Shown here: piece after piece, positions 21,196 through 29,615 of the stretch
How the letters are laid out: the number at the start of each line of letters is the position of its first letter
How positions within the stretch are numbered: the first letter of the stretch is position 1
Virus record (IMG/VR): IMGVR_UViG_3300024999_000248
Location: 1 to 35,865 of that record
Reading direction: 5' to 3' (one strand)
From: a virus
Length of the DNA: 35,865 nt
Notes under the pieces: model-generated
The model's input: only the letters and a program-made list of their open reading frames with translations
The model's database searches: none
What the model was told of the DNA's origin: nothing
Position numbers and translations under genes: made by a program

Positions 21196-24021
21196 TTGAT
21201 TAATAGACAATTTTATACATATAAATTTAAATCTTCTAGGCTGAAAGCATATAATTATAACATTGATATTACATTTGATAAAGCCAAGGAGGTAAAGGAG
21301 GTAATTGCTTTAGCAGATAATCAAATATTAAGAAGTATAAGAGACATAAGAAAGAGAATAATCAAGCATGAAAAACTAGAGAGATTATTTAAAGAGAGAA
21401 ATGTTAGAAAGAAAAGAAACAATAGAAAAAACTCAAAAGAGAATTCAGATAGAATTTTCCAAATACAGAATAAAATAAATAGAACTATGTTTATTCCAGA
21501 TTATATTACAATAGTCATAGAACATCCTTCTCATTATAAGAAACTATTTAAAGATGGATTATTTATCAATGGTAAGTTATATAGGAGGGCCAGTTGCTCT
21601 GCTGGTCAAGCAAGAGTTTCTACTGTTGTTTTTTGTTGTGTAGATATATTAGATGAGTTAAAAGAAAGATTAAATAATGGTAGAGATTTAAATAAAGAAA
21701 ATGCTCCGAGCAAATTTAATTCATATTTTGGACTCGCTGGATCTTCTACATATTTAGTTAGTGAGCCAAAATTTATTGTTGTAAAGGATTTTATTAATAC
21801 GGATAAATTTAAAACTAATTATGTAATAGAAAAGGAGTGGAATATTGATGATGATATAGAAATTCGTGAAATTGAAATGGAAATGAATAGAACGGACGGA
21901 ATGGGCATAATTAGTCCTAAGCAAGCATTAGCATGGTCTCAAGAATTAGGGTTAGATTGGGTTCCATCTCAGTGGTGTGTGAGACAGAATTTTTTGAAAG
22001 GGATGCTCTGCGTATTTGATATACATACCTTTTGCCAAGAAGTCAACGATGGAAACTATATAGTTAATACTATATATGAAGATAGTGATGGAAACTATAT
22101 AAAAGCAGACCTGAGAGATTACGAAGTAATAATAACTGAATCACAATTTAAATTGTGGGATAGTTTCCCAGATATAAATACATATATTAATAATTGTCAT
22201 AAGAATAAGTTGTTTTGGGGTATATCACAATATACTCCAAAACACGCAAAAGATATTCTTAAACTCAATTATCAATTTATCCAAACATTGAATTTAAATC
22301 AAGAAAGTATTGAGAAATTAGCACAACAATTTGTTGATTGGATATCAGGAGTTTCTTACGATAATGTCTATTATATGCTATTATTTTTACTTGGTGTAAA
22401 TAATAATGAGTATAGTATTAAGGAATATCTAAAAAGCAGTGATAATTATTGGATTAAAAGTCTAATCATTAATCATGACATGAAAAATGATAAATTTATT
22501 CTTACAAAAATAAAAGAATTAATCAAGATTAGGATTAAGAACGGGTGCATGGGGGATATATTTACAAATGGAAACTTTCAAGTATTGGTATATGATCCTT
22601 ACGGATTTATGCAACATGTTTGTGGATTAGAGGTTACTGGTTTACTTAAAAAAGGAGAATTTTATTCTAATTATTGGAATGAACGAAATGTAAAACAAGT
22701 AAATGGAATGAGATCACCTTTAACATATAGAAGTGAGCATGTAATTTTAGATTTAAAAAAAGATAAAGAAACAGAAAAATGGTACAAACATTGTAAGTTA
22801 GGTATAATTTTGAATTATCATGGTCATGAAGTGGTAAATTTTGGTGGGGCAGATGTAGATTATGATATTTTGGCCACCACTTCAAGTCAAGAAATGATCA
22901 ATGGGGTTTTTAAAGATGAGTTACCTGTAGTATATTCCCCTCCAAAACCTAAAAAAACACTACTTACGGATAATGACTTGTATCTTGCTGATACTTTTTC
23001 ATTTGGATCAATAATTGGGTCAATTACTAATAAAAGTAGTAATGGATATGCCTTGTTGCCAAGTATAGAAAAGAAATACGGCATAGAAAGTGAAGAATAT
23101 AAATTAATATTATCTAGATTGAAGCAATGTTGTAAGGCACAATCGGCTCAAATTGATAAAGCTAAGATAGGTAGAGATGTTAAGGGAATACCTAAACTAT
23201 GGATACATAAACAAGAAATAGAAAAGGACGAAGCAGGAAATATTATAGATTCTGAAGAAATTATAAAGCAAAAAGAGTTATATAATAATACTTTATTAAG
23301 TAAATATCCATATTTCTTTAAATATCTATATAAGAATACACATCGTAGATATAGAAAATATTGTGATGAGAATGAAATTACTTGTCATCAAAAATTCAAA
23401 ATGTCTTTCAGTAAGTTGAAAGAATTGAAAAGAGTATCTATTGATCAAAAACAGTATATAAGTAATTTTTATAATTATATGCCATTAACTTATAGTGATA
23501 GTCCTATGAATTTATTGTGCAAATACATTGAAGGTATTAATTTTGAAATAAATTCTAAAATAAAGGTAATAAGTTTAGATGATATAACAACCAACTATAA
23601 AAATGAGGATCATCCTTATTCCGATGAGCAATATAATACAATTATAGAAGTTTTAAAGGAGCATATTGTTGGAGTTAAATATGATAAATTAAATCAAGTA
23701 GATGACGTAAATAATGACAATGATTACAGCGAAGATGAAATTAGAGAATTTAAAGTAGATAATGATACTTTAGAAAATAAAATCAATAATGTATGTAGTG
23801 ACGTATATTTAGTTACTAATGTTTTGTTAGATTATTTTTATGTAGAAAAACCAAGTTCAAACAAAGATATTTTATGGGGAACATATGGTAAATATATATA
23901 TCAAAATGTTAAAGAGAAATGTTCTGGTAAAATATTATTCCCCTTCCCCAAAAAAGATGGAGATATTAAATACTTGGAAATCAATTATTCATTAAAGGAG
24001 ATTGATGTCAATGGACTATAA
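21196..24021 (+). CDS. Single-chain two-barrel RNA polymerase, YonO/QDE-1-like (941 aa)
   Basis: Predicted RNA polymerase of the double-psi beta-barrel superfamily. Residues 550-557 read GGADVDYD, matching the metal-binding motif DxDGD of cellular RNA-dependent RNA polymerases and NADFDGD of bacterial beta-prime. Asp553, Asp555 and Asp557 would bind the catalytic metal. Upstream NGMRSPLTYRSEH (Arg506) matches the R-x-P segment that precedes this site. Downstream QSAQIDKAKIG (654-658) matches the AxDxxKxG helix of that family. Length is close to YonO of SPbeta (about 900 aa), a DNA-dependent enzyme. TTG at 21196 is chosen because AAGGAGG lies eight bases upstream. It probably transcribes phage genes independently of the host. 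The DYD in place of DGD is notable. Confidence 0.75.
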   Translation: MINRQFYTYKFKSSRLKAYNYNIDITFDKAKEVKEVIALADNQILRSIRDIRKRIIKHEKLERLFKERNVRKKRNNRKNSKENSDRIFQIQNKINRTMFIPDYITIVIEHPSHYKKLFKDGLFINGKLYRRASCSAGQARVSTVVFCCVDILDELKERLNNGRDLNKENAPSKFNSYFGLAGSSTYLVSEPKFIVVKDFINTDKFKTNYVIEKEWNIDDDIEIREIEMEMNRTDGMGIISPKQALAWSQELGLDWVPSQWCVRQNFLKGMLCVFDIHTFCQEVNDGNYIVNTIYEDSDGNYIKADLRDYEVIITESQFKLWDSFPDINTYINNCHKNKLFWGISQYTPKHAKDILKLNYQFIQTLNLNQESIEKLAQQFVDWISGVSYDNVYYMLLFLLGVNNNEYSIKEYLKSSDNYWIKSLIINHDMKNDKFILTKIKELIKIRIKNGCMGDIFTNGNFQVLVYDPYGFMQHVCGLEVTGLLKKGEFYSNYWNERNVKQVNGMRSPLTYRSEHVILDLKKDKETEKWYKHCKLGIILNYHGHEVVNFGGADVDYDILATTSSQEMINGVFKDELPVVYSPPKPKKTLLTDNDLYLADTFSFGSIIGSITNKSSNGYALLPSIEKKYGIESEEYKLILSRLKQCCKAQSAQIDKAKIGRDVKGIPKLWIHKQEIEKDEAGNIIDSEEIIKQKELYNNTLLSKYPYFFKYLYKNTHRRYRKYCDENEITCHQKFKMSFSKLKELKRVSIDQKQYISNFYNYMPLTYSDSPMNLLCKYIEGINFEINSKIKVISLDDITTNYKNEDHPYSDEQYNTIIEVLKEHIVGVKYDKLNQVDDVNNDNDYSEDEIREFKVDNDTLENKINNVCSDVYLVTNVLLDYFYVEKPSSNKDILWGTYGKYIYQNVKEKCSGKILFPFPKKDGDIKYLEINYSLKEIDVNGL

Positions 24022-24838
24022 ATATAACGAATTGTCTTATGCAGAAGAAGTGTATAAGAAGGGGTTCTTAACAAAATATTTTGCCACAGAATTAAGATTA
24101 TTAGTTTTATATTATAGAGATGTATTAGAATTGAAACCTAAAGAACGTGAATTTAAAATATATGAGTTTTGTAGAAAATATATTCCTAATTTCAGAAAAG
24201 AAAAGTTCTATAAAACAATAAATAGGGCATTAAATAATGGAGGGAAAAAAGATCAAAAACTAATTTCTATATCTAAAATAGATATTTACAAATTAGAACT
24301 TGATTATATTAATTCTTTAGATATCAATCAGGAATACAAAAAGGTAATGTTTACTTTTTTAGTTCAGTTAAGATTAAATAAAATGATTTTTGAATATAGA
24401 CATGACGGAGAGGAATATAATATGTCATATTTTAAAGGAGGTGTAAAGAAATATAATAACATAAAAAAGATATCAAATATACCAGTTAAAATGCTTTTAA
24501 ATGATGAAGTAATAAATACTCTGGAGAAGTTAGAATTAGTTACAATAGTACATAAAGGAACTATTCTTTTGGATTATATTAAGAATTGTAAACAAGAAGG
24601 AGATGTTGCATTTTCTATAAGTGATTTTGATAATATTGGTTATTATTTGGATTATTATAATAAGGAAAATGGTGTGATAAAATGTGAAAATCAAGGGTGT
24701 GAAAAATTAGTCAAGAAAAAAAGTAATAACCAAAAATTTTGTATTGATTGTGCCAAAAAAGTTGAAAAGGAAAATTCAGTAGAAAGAAAGCGTAAACAAA
24801 GAAATAATGAGAAATGTCACGAAGTCGAAAATCTCTGA
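24011..24838 (+). CDS. Hypothetical protein with C-terminal zinc ribbon (275 aa)
   Basis: Mostly helical, with an N-terminal half of about 180 residues resembling a winged-helix or helical-bundle protein and a C-terminal zinc ribbon (CENQGCEKLV, then QKFCIDCAKKVEKENSVERK). The tail ends in a basic segment, as in many phage and plasmid DNA-binding proteins. ATG at 24011 is favoured over 24005 because the GGAG spacing is then ten bases. It overlaps the polymerase stop. Its last codons lie in a sequence that also reads MSRSRKSLKRACSKGLEIF in the +1 frame, and the shared 32-base element begins there. It may assist the polymerase, but this is only inferred from linkage. Confidence 0.65.
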   Translation: MDYKYNELSYAEEVYKKGFLTKYFATELRLLVLYYRDVLELKPKEREFKIYEFCRKYIPNFRKEKFYKTINRALNNGGKKDQKLISISKIDIYKLELDYINSLDINQEYKKVMFTFLVQLRLNKMIFEYRHDGEEYNMSYFKGGVKKYNNIKKISNIPVKMLLNDEVINTLEKLELVTIVHKGTILLDYIKNCKQEGDVAFSISDFDNIGYYLDYYNKENGVIKCENQGCEKLVKKKSNNQKFCIDCAKKVEKENSVERKRKQRNNEKCHEVENL

Positions 24839-24865
24839 AACGTGCTTGTAGCAAGGGTTTAGAAA
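24834..24865 (+). repeat. Element shared with 16837-16868, overlapping a gene end
   Basis: TCTGAAA, three bases, GCTTGTAGCAAGGGTTT, then AGAAA. It begins at the stop codon of the 275-aa gene and ends 51 bases before the GIY-YIG gene at 24916. Confidence 0.6.
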
Positions 24866-24915
24866 TTTTTTATGTTTCTTTAACTAATGATATATAATAC
24901 TATATTGAAAGTTAG

Positions 24916-25479
24916 GTGCTAAAGCTTATCGTAGGAGTATATAAAATTGTTTGTTTAATTAATAATAAACTATATATAGGGTCTAGTTATAATATAAAAA
25001 ATAGGATTAGTATACATAAATATAAATTAAGAGCAAATAAACATGAGAATATACATCTCCAGAGAGCTTGGAATAAGTATGGAGAAGATAATTTTAAGTT
25101 TGAGGAAATGGAAGAATGTTCAATAGAAGTTTTACGTACAAGGGAACAATATTGGATAGACTCACTAAAAGTATGTGATATAAATATAGGATATAATATT
25201 TGTAATATAGTTGGAAAACCAGGAGCAAAAATTGACGTAGATACTGTAATTAAAATAAAATATAATATTTTATCAAGGACAGCATTAAATATACGTAATT
25301 TAATAGATTGGCGAGAGTGTTTATTTGAATTGAATGAAAAGATTACAAGTTTCAGAACAGATATAGGAAAGAATAAAACTTTAAAAATGCTTAAAATGAG
25401 ATCGCATTGTGAAAAGTGTGGTGAGGTAATTTATAAAACAAACAATAAGCAAAAATTTTGTAGTAAATGTAGAAAATAA
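24916..25479 (+). CDS. GIY-YIG homing endonuclease with C-terminal zinc ribbon (187 aa)
   Basis: Residues 5-25 give VGVYKIVCLINNKLYIGSSY (GIY-YIG motifs as GVY and YIG), followed by NIKNRISIHKYKLR with the catalytic-type Arg, and a TREQYWIDSLK segment that supplies the Glu. The middle is a helical DNA-binding region. The end is a zinc ribbon (CEKCGEVIYKTNNKQKFCSKC) like that of the neighbouring 275-aa protein, so the tail may have been copied from it. It starts at GTG with a weak ribosome site, unlike its neighbours, which suggests low expression. The following 490 bases are a folded noncoding stretch, so the gene may sit beside or within a mobile RNA element. Confidence 0.8.
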   Translation: MLKLIVGVYKIVCLINNKLYIGSSYNIKNRISIHKYKLRANKHENIHLQRAWNKYGEDNFKFEEMEECSIEVLRTREQYWIDSLKVCDINIGYNICNIVGKPGAKIDVDTVIKIKYNILSRTALNIRNLIDWRECLFELNEKITSFRTDIGKNKTLKMLKMRSHCEKCGEVIYKTNNKQKFCSKCRK

Positions 25480-25500
25480 TAAATGAATTCCAACTTTCCT

Positions 25501-25908
25501 TACTAACTAAATCATACACAATTGGCTATGTTAGTAGAAAACTTTGCTTAAAATTATCTATGAGTTTTGCCAATAGGACTTGAAGATAATTTAGCATGTA
25601 TTATCGAAGTTTCGCTGAAAAATGCATTAAATGGTTATAGATAATACAATTAGATTGACATCTTAGTTTCTGCATAATTATTGCTTTAGTCGAATATGAG
25701 TAGTCTTTGGTCGGATGAAAGTAATGAGACAAATATGCTGTTAGCACATGAAAAAATTGCCAAAACCTACGACTTACAGTAGTGAGGACTTGTGCTTGAC
25801 CACAGCATATTCTGAACTAAACAGAGGGTAAAAGAGTAGGTTTTAAATTTATTACTTACTCTTCCCTACTAAAATTGTTATTAAACTGTATGGTCGATTG
25901 CAGTTTAA
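25501..25908 (+). ncRNA. Candidate structured RNA with pseudoknot
   Basis: No gene is seen in 25480-25968. Perfect stems are TACTAAC/GTTAGTA (25501, 25530), AAATTATCT/AGATAATTT (25551, 25584), TGTATTATC/GATAATACA (25597, 25640), ATATGCTGT/ACAGCATAT (25733, 25802), AAAACCTAC/GTAGGTTTT (25762, 25836) and TTAAACTG/CAGTTTAA (25881, 25901). The fourth and fifth cross, forming an H-type pseudoknot. AAGAGTA/TACTCTT (25832, 25857) competes with the pseudoknot arm, so two exclusive folds are possible. Nothing known is matched. It may be a trans-acting phage RNA, a large ornate RNA, or a cis element for the 148-aa gene. Confidence 0.6.
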
Positions 25909-25968
25909 ATATAAAGTAACAAAAACAAAATAAAACTCCAAACTAAAAGGAGCATCAATAACAAAACA

Positions 25969-26415
25969 TTGGAAAAAATCACAAAACAAGAAATGTTATA
26001 CCTAATTTCTAAAAACATAATCCATCAAAAACATGGAAATTATGGAGAATCCCTAGTCGTAATAGGAAAATTTAGTAGTGGTAGGCGTAAACAACGCTAT
26101 TGTACACCACCTGTATATAATCTACTCTTAAAACTAAAGAAAAAAGATAGATTAGAGCAATATTTTAATCTAAAAAATACTATATTCTCTCAAAACTACA
26201 GATTAGAAGGTATTGATAAAATCTATTATATCTTTGATTATGCAGTATTTGAAGATGAATCAAGAACTAAATTAAAATATTTAATAGAGTTTTACAATGG
26301 TGATTATTATGACAAATTTAAAGTTGGTTCTTGTAACAATAATGGAATTAAGCTACTGAGAATCAAGTATGATGAATTTGTTAATATTGAAGAAGTTGTA
26401 AATTGCGTCTTATGA
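25969..26415 (+). CDS. Hypothetical protein (148 aa)
   Basis: A basic, soluble alpha/beta protein (SLVVIGKFSSGRRKQRYCTP near the N-terminus, then LEGIDKIYYIFDYAVFEDES). The start is TTG at 25969; the only strong ribosome site, AAAAGGAG, lies about 16 bases upstream, which is long, so expression may be low or regulated by the folded leader at 25501-25908. No family is recognised. The next gene, PIN-PhoH, follows after 39 bases. Confidence 0.65.
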   Translation: MEKITKQEMLYLISKNIIHQKHGNYGESLVVIGKFSSGRRKQRYCTPPVYNLLLKLKKKDRLEQYFNLKNTIFSQNYRLEGIDKIYYIFDYAVFEDESRTKLKYLIEFYNGDYYDKFKVGSCNNNGIKLLRIKYDEFVNIEEVVNCVL

Positions 26416-26454
26416 TAATAAGTAGTAAAATAAACAGCAGAGGATTGGTTTATA

Positions 26455-27711
26455 TTGCCCAATAAACCATATGTAAATTCAGAGCATCAACAATATATAG
26501 ATTCGTGTGTATTAATGGATCATCCAAAAGAAGTTTTTGAGAAGTTTGATCATATCTTTCTTAGTGGTTATGTCGCAGGAGAGATGGATAATTTAAGAAA
26601 GTACGGTAAAACAGAAGAAACAAAATTTCAGGCCAGACGAGCATGTAGATACATAGACGAGAACGAGGACAAAATTACATATCTTATTCGTGAGACTGAT
26701 TATGATCTTCCAGAAGACTTTGATAAAGATAATATGGATAATAAGATCATCTCTATATTATATAAGATGTGGAAAAATGACAATACATTCATTGCTTATA
26801 GTAACGATATTTTGTTTAGACAGAAGTGTAAAAAATTAGGTATTCCTTATAGTAAGTTTGAACCTGCAGAATTTGATGGTGAAAAGTATACTGGTTATAA
26901 AATATTAGAAATGTCAGAATATGAATTAGCTAATTGGTATGAATCAGAAACCAAAGCAAATCTATGGAATCTAAATATCAATGAATACCTATTACTCAAA
27001 GTTAATAATTCAATTGTAGATAAACAAAGATGGACACAACAAGGATTTAAAGGAATTGTAAAAAAAGATTTTAAGAGCATGATGTTTGGAAATCTAAAAC
27101 CAAAAGATATATTCCAAGAACTATGTATTGATAGTTTGCATAATAATCAATTTACTGCTATTACAGGAAAACCAGGAAGTGGAAAAAGTCTTTGTAGTTT
27201 AATGTATATTATGTGGGCATTACAATATCAAAAATATGACACTTGTGTAGTAATGTATAACCCAACAAAAGTACGTGGTGCAGTTGATATGGGATTTTAT
27301 TCAGGAAATTCCATCGAGAAGGGTCTCCAAAATTTCATAGGTAACATGCTTATTACTAAATTTGGTGATAAAAGCATTGTAGATAATTTAATTACACAAG
27401 ATAAGATTAGATTAATACCTATGGCAGACAGTCGAGGAATGGAAATAACTGATAATCAAATTCTATATATCACTGAAGCACAAAATACAACACCTGATTT
27501 AATGAAACTTGCTTTATCCAGATGTAGTAAGGATGCAAAAATCATAATTGAAGGTGATCCATATCAGCAGGTAGACAAGATTGAATATGTTGGTAAAAAT
27601 AATGGGTTGCTCAAAGCAATAGAAGTGTTTAAAAATGAGGATATGTTTGGTTGTATACATCTTCCCAATGTTTGGAGAAGTAGAATGGCAGATATATCTG
27701 ATAAGATGTAA
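26455..27711 (+). CDS. PIN-PhoH fusion ATPase (418 aa)
   Basis: Residues 1-140 form a PIN-like RNase region (YIDSCVLMDHP near 15-24, acidic residues about 43, and SNDILFRQKC at 116-125). The C-terminal half is a PhoH ATPase: Walker A GKPGSGKS (238-245), Walker-B-like TEAQN (DEAQN in most homologues), then EGDPYQQVD and HLPNVWRS. PIN-PhoH (PhoH2) proteins unwind and cleave RNA. Phages often carry PhoH, with unproven roles. The start is TTG at 26455 with GAGG about 11 bases upstream. It precedes HU and a folded noncoding stretch and may tune RNA turnover during infection. Confidence 0.85.
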   Translation: MPNKPYVNSEHQQYIDSCVLMDHPKEVFEKFDHIFLSGYVAGEMDNLRKYGKTEETKFQARRACRYIDENEDKITYLIRETDYDLPEDFDKDNMDNKIISILYKMWKNDNTFIAYSNDILFRQKCKKLGIPYSKFEPAEFDGEKYTGYKILEMSEYELANWYESETKANLWNLNINEYLLLKVNNSIVDKQRWTQQGFKGIVKKDFKSMMFGNLKPKDIFQELCIDSLHNNQFTAITGKPGSGKSLCSLMYIMWALQYQKYDTCVVMYNPTKVRGAVDMGFYSGNSIEKGLQNFIGNMLITKFGDKSIVDNLITQDKIRLIPMADSRGMEITDNQILYITEAQNTTPDLMKLALSRCSKDAKIIIEGDPYQQVDKIEYVGKNNGLLKAIEVFKNEDMFGCIHLPNVWRSRMADISDKM

Positions 27712-28011
27712 TAAATAAAGTTATAAAATAAACTCCTTCAGACTGTTTTTCTGTGTGGAGTTTGGAATAGTATGTTTCACTATTTCTTCTTTAAATATTA
27801 ATTCAAGGAGGGAAGTCATTATATTAATGGATTTTGGTTAGGTAGAAAAGTCAAATTATCGAAGATAGGTCTTTGTGCTTAATAAAACAGTACAATGCAC
27901 CAATAATAATCACATAATCTGACACTCACAAGGTTTTAGATTAGAATAAAATATTTAATAATCAATAGCAGAAATAAATAAAAAATTTAAAATAAAAGGG
28001 GATTAAAATAA
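27712..28011 (+). other. Intergenic region with hairpins between PhoH and HU
   Basis: No gene is seen. Stems: AAACTCC/GGAGTTT (27730, 27757) with an inner CAGA/TCTG, and AATAGT/ACTATT (27766, 27779). A stranded AAGGAGGGA ribosome-like site at 27807 is followed only by a few codons. The first stem has a run of T in its loop but not after it. The hairpins may be a processed leader or a partial RNA. The HU gene's own ribosome site is AAAAGGGG just before 28012. Confidence 0.4.
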
Positions 28012-28287
28012 ATGAACAAGCAAGACGTAATTAACAACATGCAAACACTGGTAGAAGGTAGCACAAAGAAAGACTGTGAAAAATATCTAACTGCATTTCT
28101 TCAAACATTAGAAACTGCTGTTAAAAATAGGGATGAAGTTAAATTGTCTGGATATTTTGGAATGGAAGTCGTAAATCGTGCTCAAAGATCGGGAGTTAAC
28201 CCCAAAACGAAGGAAAAGATTATAATTCCTGCAAAGACTGCAATTAAAACAACTATTTATAAAGTTCTTAAAGAATTAGCACTGTAA
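28012..28287 (+). CDS. HU-family nucleoid DNA-binding protein (91 aa)
   Basis: Full-length match to the HU/IHF fold: helix pair MNKQDVINNMQTLVEGSTKK and CEKYLTAFLQTLETAV, the LSGYFGMEVVNRAQRSGVNP turn (F/G and the conserved RxxRxGxNPxTGE-like segment) and the beta arms (KIIIPAKTAIK). It lacks the second Gly of the usual NPxTGE, reading NPKTKEKI. It bends and packages DNA, and phage HU homologues often help replication or origin melting. ATG with a weak AAAAGGGG site. A nested hairpin follows at 28304-28366. Confidence 0.9.
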   Translation: MNKQDVINNMQTLVEGSTKKDCEKYLTAFLQTLETAVKNRDEVKLSGYFGMEVVNRAQRSGVNPKTKEKIIIPAKTAIKTTIYKVLKELAL

Positions 28288-28303
28288 TTTAAAATCATCA
28301 ATC

Positions 28304-28366
28304 TTGTATCGCACAGTAAGTCCTTATATTTGATAGGTATCTTCAAATATAAGGCAAAGCGATACA
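28304..28366 (+). ncRNA. Nested hairpin RNA downstream of HU
   Basis: TGTATCGC (28305-28312) pairs perfectly with GCGATACA (28359-28366). Inside, CCTTATATTTGA (28322-28333) pairs perfectly with TCAAATATAAGG (28343-28354), with asymmetric internal loops of 9 and 4 bases and a 9-base apical loop. Twenty base pairs in about 62 nt is strong. No T-run follows, so it is not a classical terminator; a processed sRNA or mRNA-stabilising end is possible. Confidence 0.55.
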
Positions 28367-28453
28367 TTACAATATTTGAGCGTAAGGCAAATTCTTTAAT
28401 ACAAATGATATACTCATAATATTAAATAAAATAAAAAGGTGGAATAAAAATAT

Positions 28454-28663
28454 ATGTCAATAATCAACAATAAAAATTTCTGTCCAATTTGTGTAAAACG
28501 TGGAACCTGTATGTGGGAAGATAAATTATCTAAACTAGAAGGAACAAAGAACAATTATATTGGTCTTGATGTTACTGTAAATGGATGTGAAGCGTTTTTA
28601 TTGGATGAAAATGTTGAGATTGAGGATTTAACTGGTAAAGAAGAAACTGAAGACGAAGAATAG
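28454..28663 (+). CDS. Small Cys-containing acidic protein (69 aa)
   Basis: Reads NFCPICVKRGTCMWEDKLSK, then NNYIGLDVTVNGCEAFLLDE and an acidic tail (EDLTGKEETEDEE). The CPIC...C...C arrangement suggests a small metal site. The ATG at 28454 has AAGGTGGAA upstream, which fits. No family is recognised. Small acidic phage proteins of this type may bind host proteins, but nothing in the sequence shows it. Confidence 0.7.
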   Translation: MSIINNKNFCPICVKRGTCMWEDKLSKLEGTKNNYIGLDVTVNGCEAFLLDENVEIEDLTGKEETEDEE

Positions 28664-28692
28664 TAGAATAAACATGAATGGAGTTGATATTT

Positions 28693-29490
28693 ATGTTTTA
28701 TGAAGATGAAAGAGGTAAATATCTTGAATCTAGTAGGGGCTAATCGTTCATTCAGCTAGGTCTATGAAGACGCTAGTGTTTTATAATCAATACTTCCCTC
28801 TATAAATTGTTGTGGTGATGATTTTTTGGAAATTGCATAAGCCAAGACAACAACAATAAAAACTTATTTTAGGGTTTGATAAAATTAGGTCAACGCTAGT
28901 GCAATTGCGAACCTTCCCTAAAATCATGTGCATAAGTTAGTAAGACCTTGAAAGACAGGCATTGCTCTGACAAAGAGTATGAGGTTTATAGACGCACAAA
29001 TTATTAGATTTCCCCTCATCACTCATTGTTTGTTCTCTATGGCGTTAATCACAGTTTATTTAAACTTAGTGATAGAGACAAATGGCATACTGCAATGAGA
29101 TTGATGATATATGAGTATGCCAAATTACAAATAAGGTGAGTTTATAGGGGTAGACTCACCTTTATATTAAAACCATTGTTAAGTCAATGGTCGGTATGAT
29201 ATTGCCGAATAGTCCTCCATAGTGCATGGTTTGTCAGATTCCTTTAATATAACTGCATGGTAAAGCATGTAAAAACTTAGAGTGCAAGGTTTAGAGGAAA
29301 AGCCTTCCAAAATATCATTTAGGGCAATGTACTTGATTATTAAGACTTAATAAGATGTAATAATACACATCTTAAAGACATGAGAACAAAGACTGAGTTA
29401 GACTACGGTTAATAACTCAGTCTCTCATGGATACAAACTAAATAAGTTTGCCGGATAACTTAAATAAAACGGCATTAATAATTTAAAAAC
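28693..29490 (+). ncRNA. Large ornate structured RNA candidate beside tRNA genes
   Basis: About 800 bases with no gene longer than 16 codons but dense perfect stems: ATTGTTGT/ACAACAAT (28806, 28850), ATTTTAGGG/CCCTAAAAT (28866, 28916), GGCATACT/AGTATGCC (29084, 29114), GGTGAGTTTA/TAGACTCACC (29135, 29151), CCATTG/CAATGG (29173, 29185), TAAGATGT/ACATCTTA (29351, 29367), and CATGAG + AGACTGAGTTA paired with TAACTCAGTCT + CTCATG (29379-29429). TGTGC near 28927 and GCACA near 28994 enclose a branch. Base use is GC-richer and less skewed than coding DNA. Size, folding and position next to phage tRNAs match the GOLLD/ROOL class; I cannot assign which. The start is approximate, and a 16-codon frame at 28693 with GGAG may be coincidental. 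Confidence 0.65.
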
Positions 29491-29512
29491 TGCATTTTAA
29501 TTGAATAAATAT

Positions 29513-29597
29513 GGAGAGTAGGCGAGTGGTTAGCAAACTGTCTTGAAAACAGTCGTGGGTTTTGCCCTGTGGAGTTCGATTCTCCAACTCTCTTCCA
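29513..29597 (+). tRNA. tRNA-Ser (anticodon TGA)
   Basis: Acceptor arms GGAGAGT and ACTCTCT (one G-U) end in T-CCA encoded. Anticodon stem ACTGT/ACAGT frames CTTGAAA (anticodon TGA, reads UCA). A long variable arm and T arm TGGAG-TTCGATT-CTCCA fit Ser. Position 8 is A instead of the usual T, and the discriminator is T where bacterial tRNA-Ser usually has G. Confidence 0.85.
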
Positions 29598-29615
29598 AAA
29601 ATAATTAACATATAA

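Noticed and set aside
22887-23084. Open frames on the minus strand within the polymerase gene, and similar antisense frames in other long genes
   Set aside because: No ribosome sites, and composition explained by the real gene on the other strand.
25480-25968. CRISPR-like repeats
   Set aside because: The repeats here are inverted stems of different sequence, with no regular spacer array anywhere in the window.
28693-28743. 16-codon frame MFYEDERGKYLESSRG with a GGAG site
   Set aside because: Too short and at the edge of a strongly folded region; kept only as a note, not as a gene.
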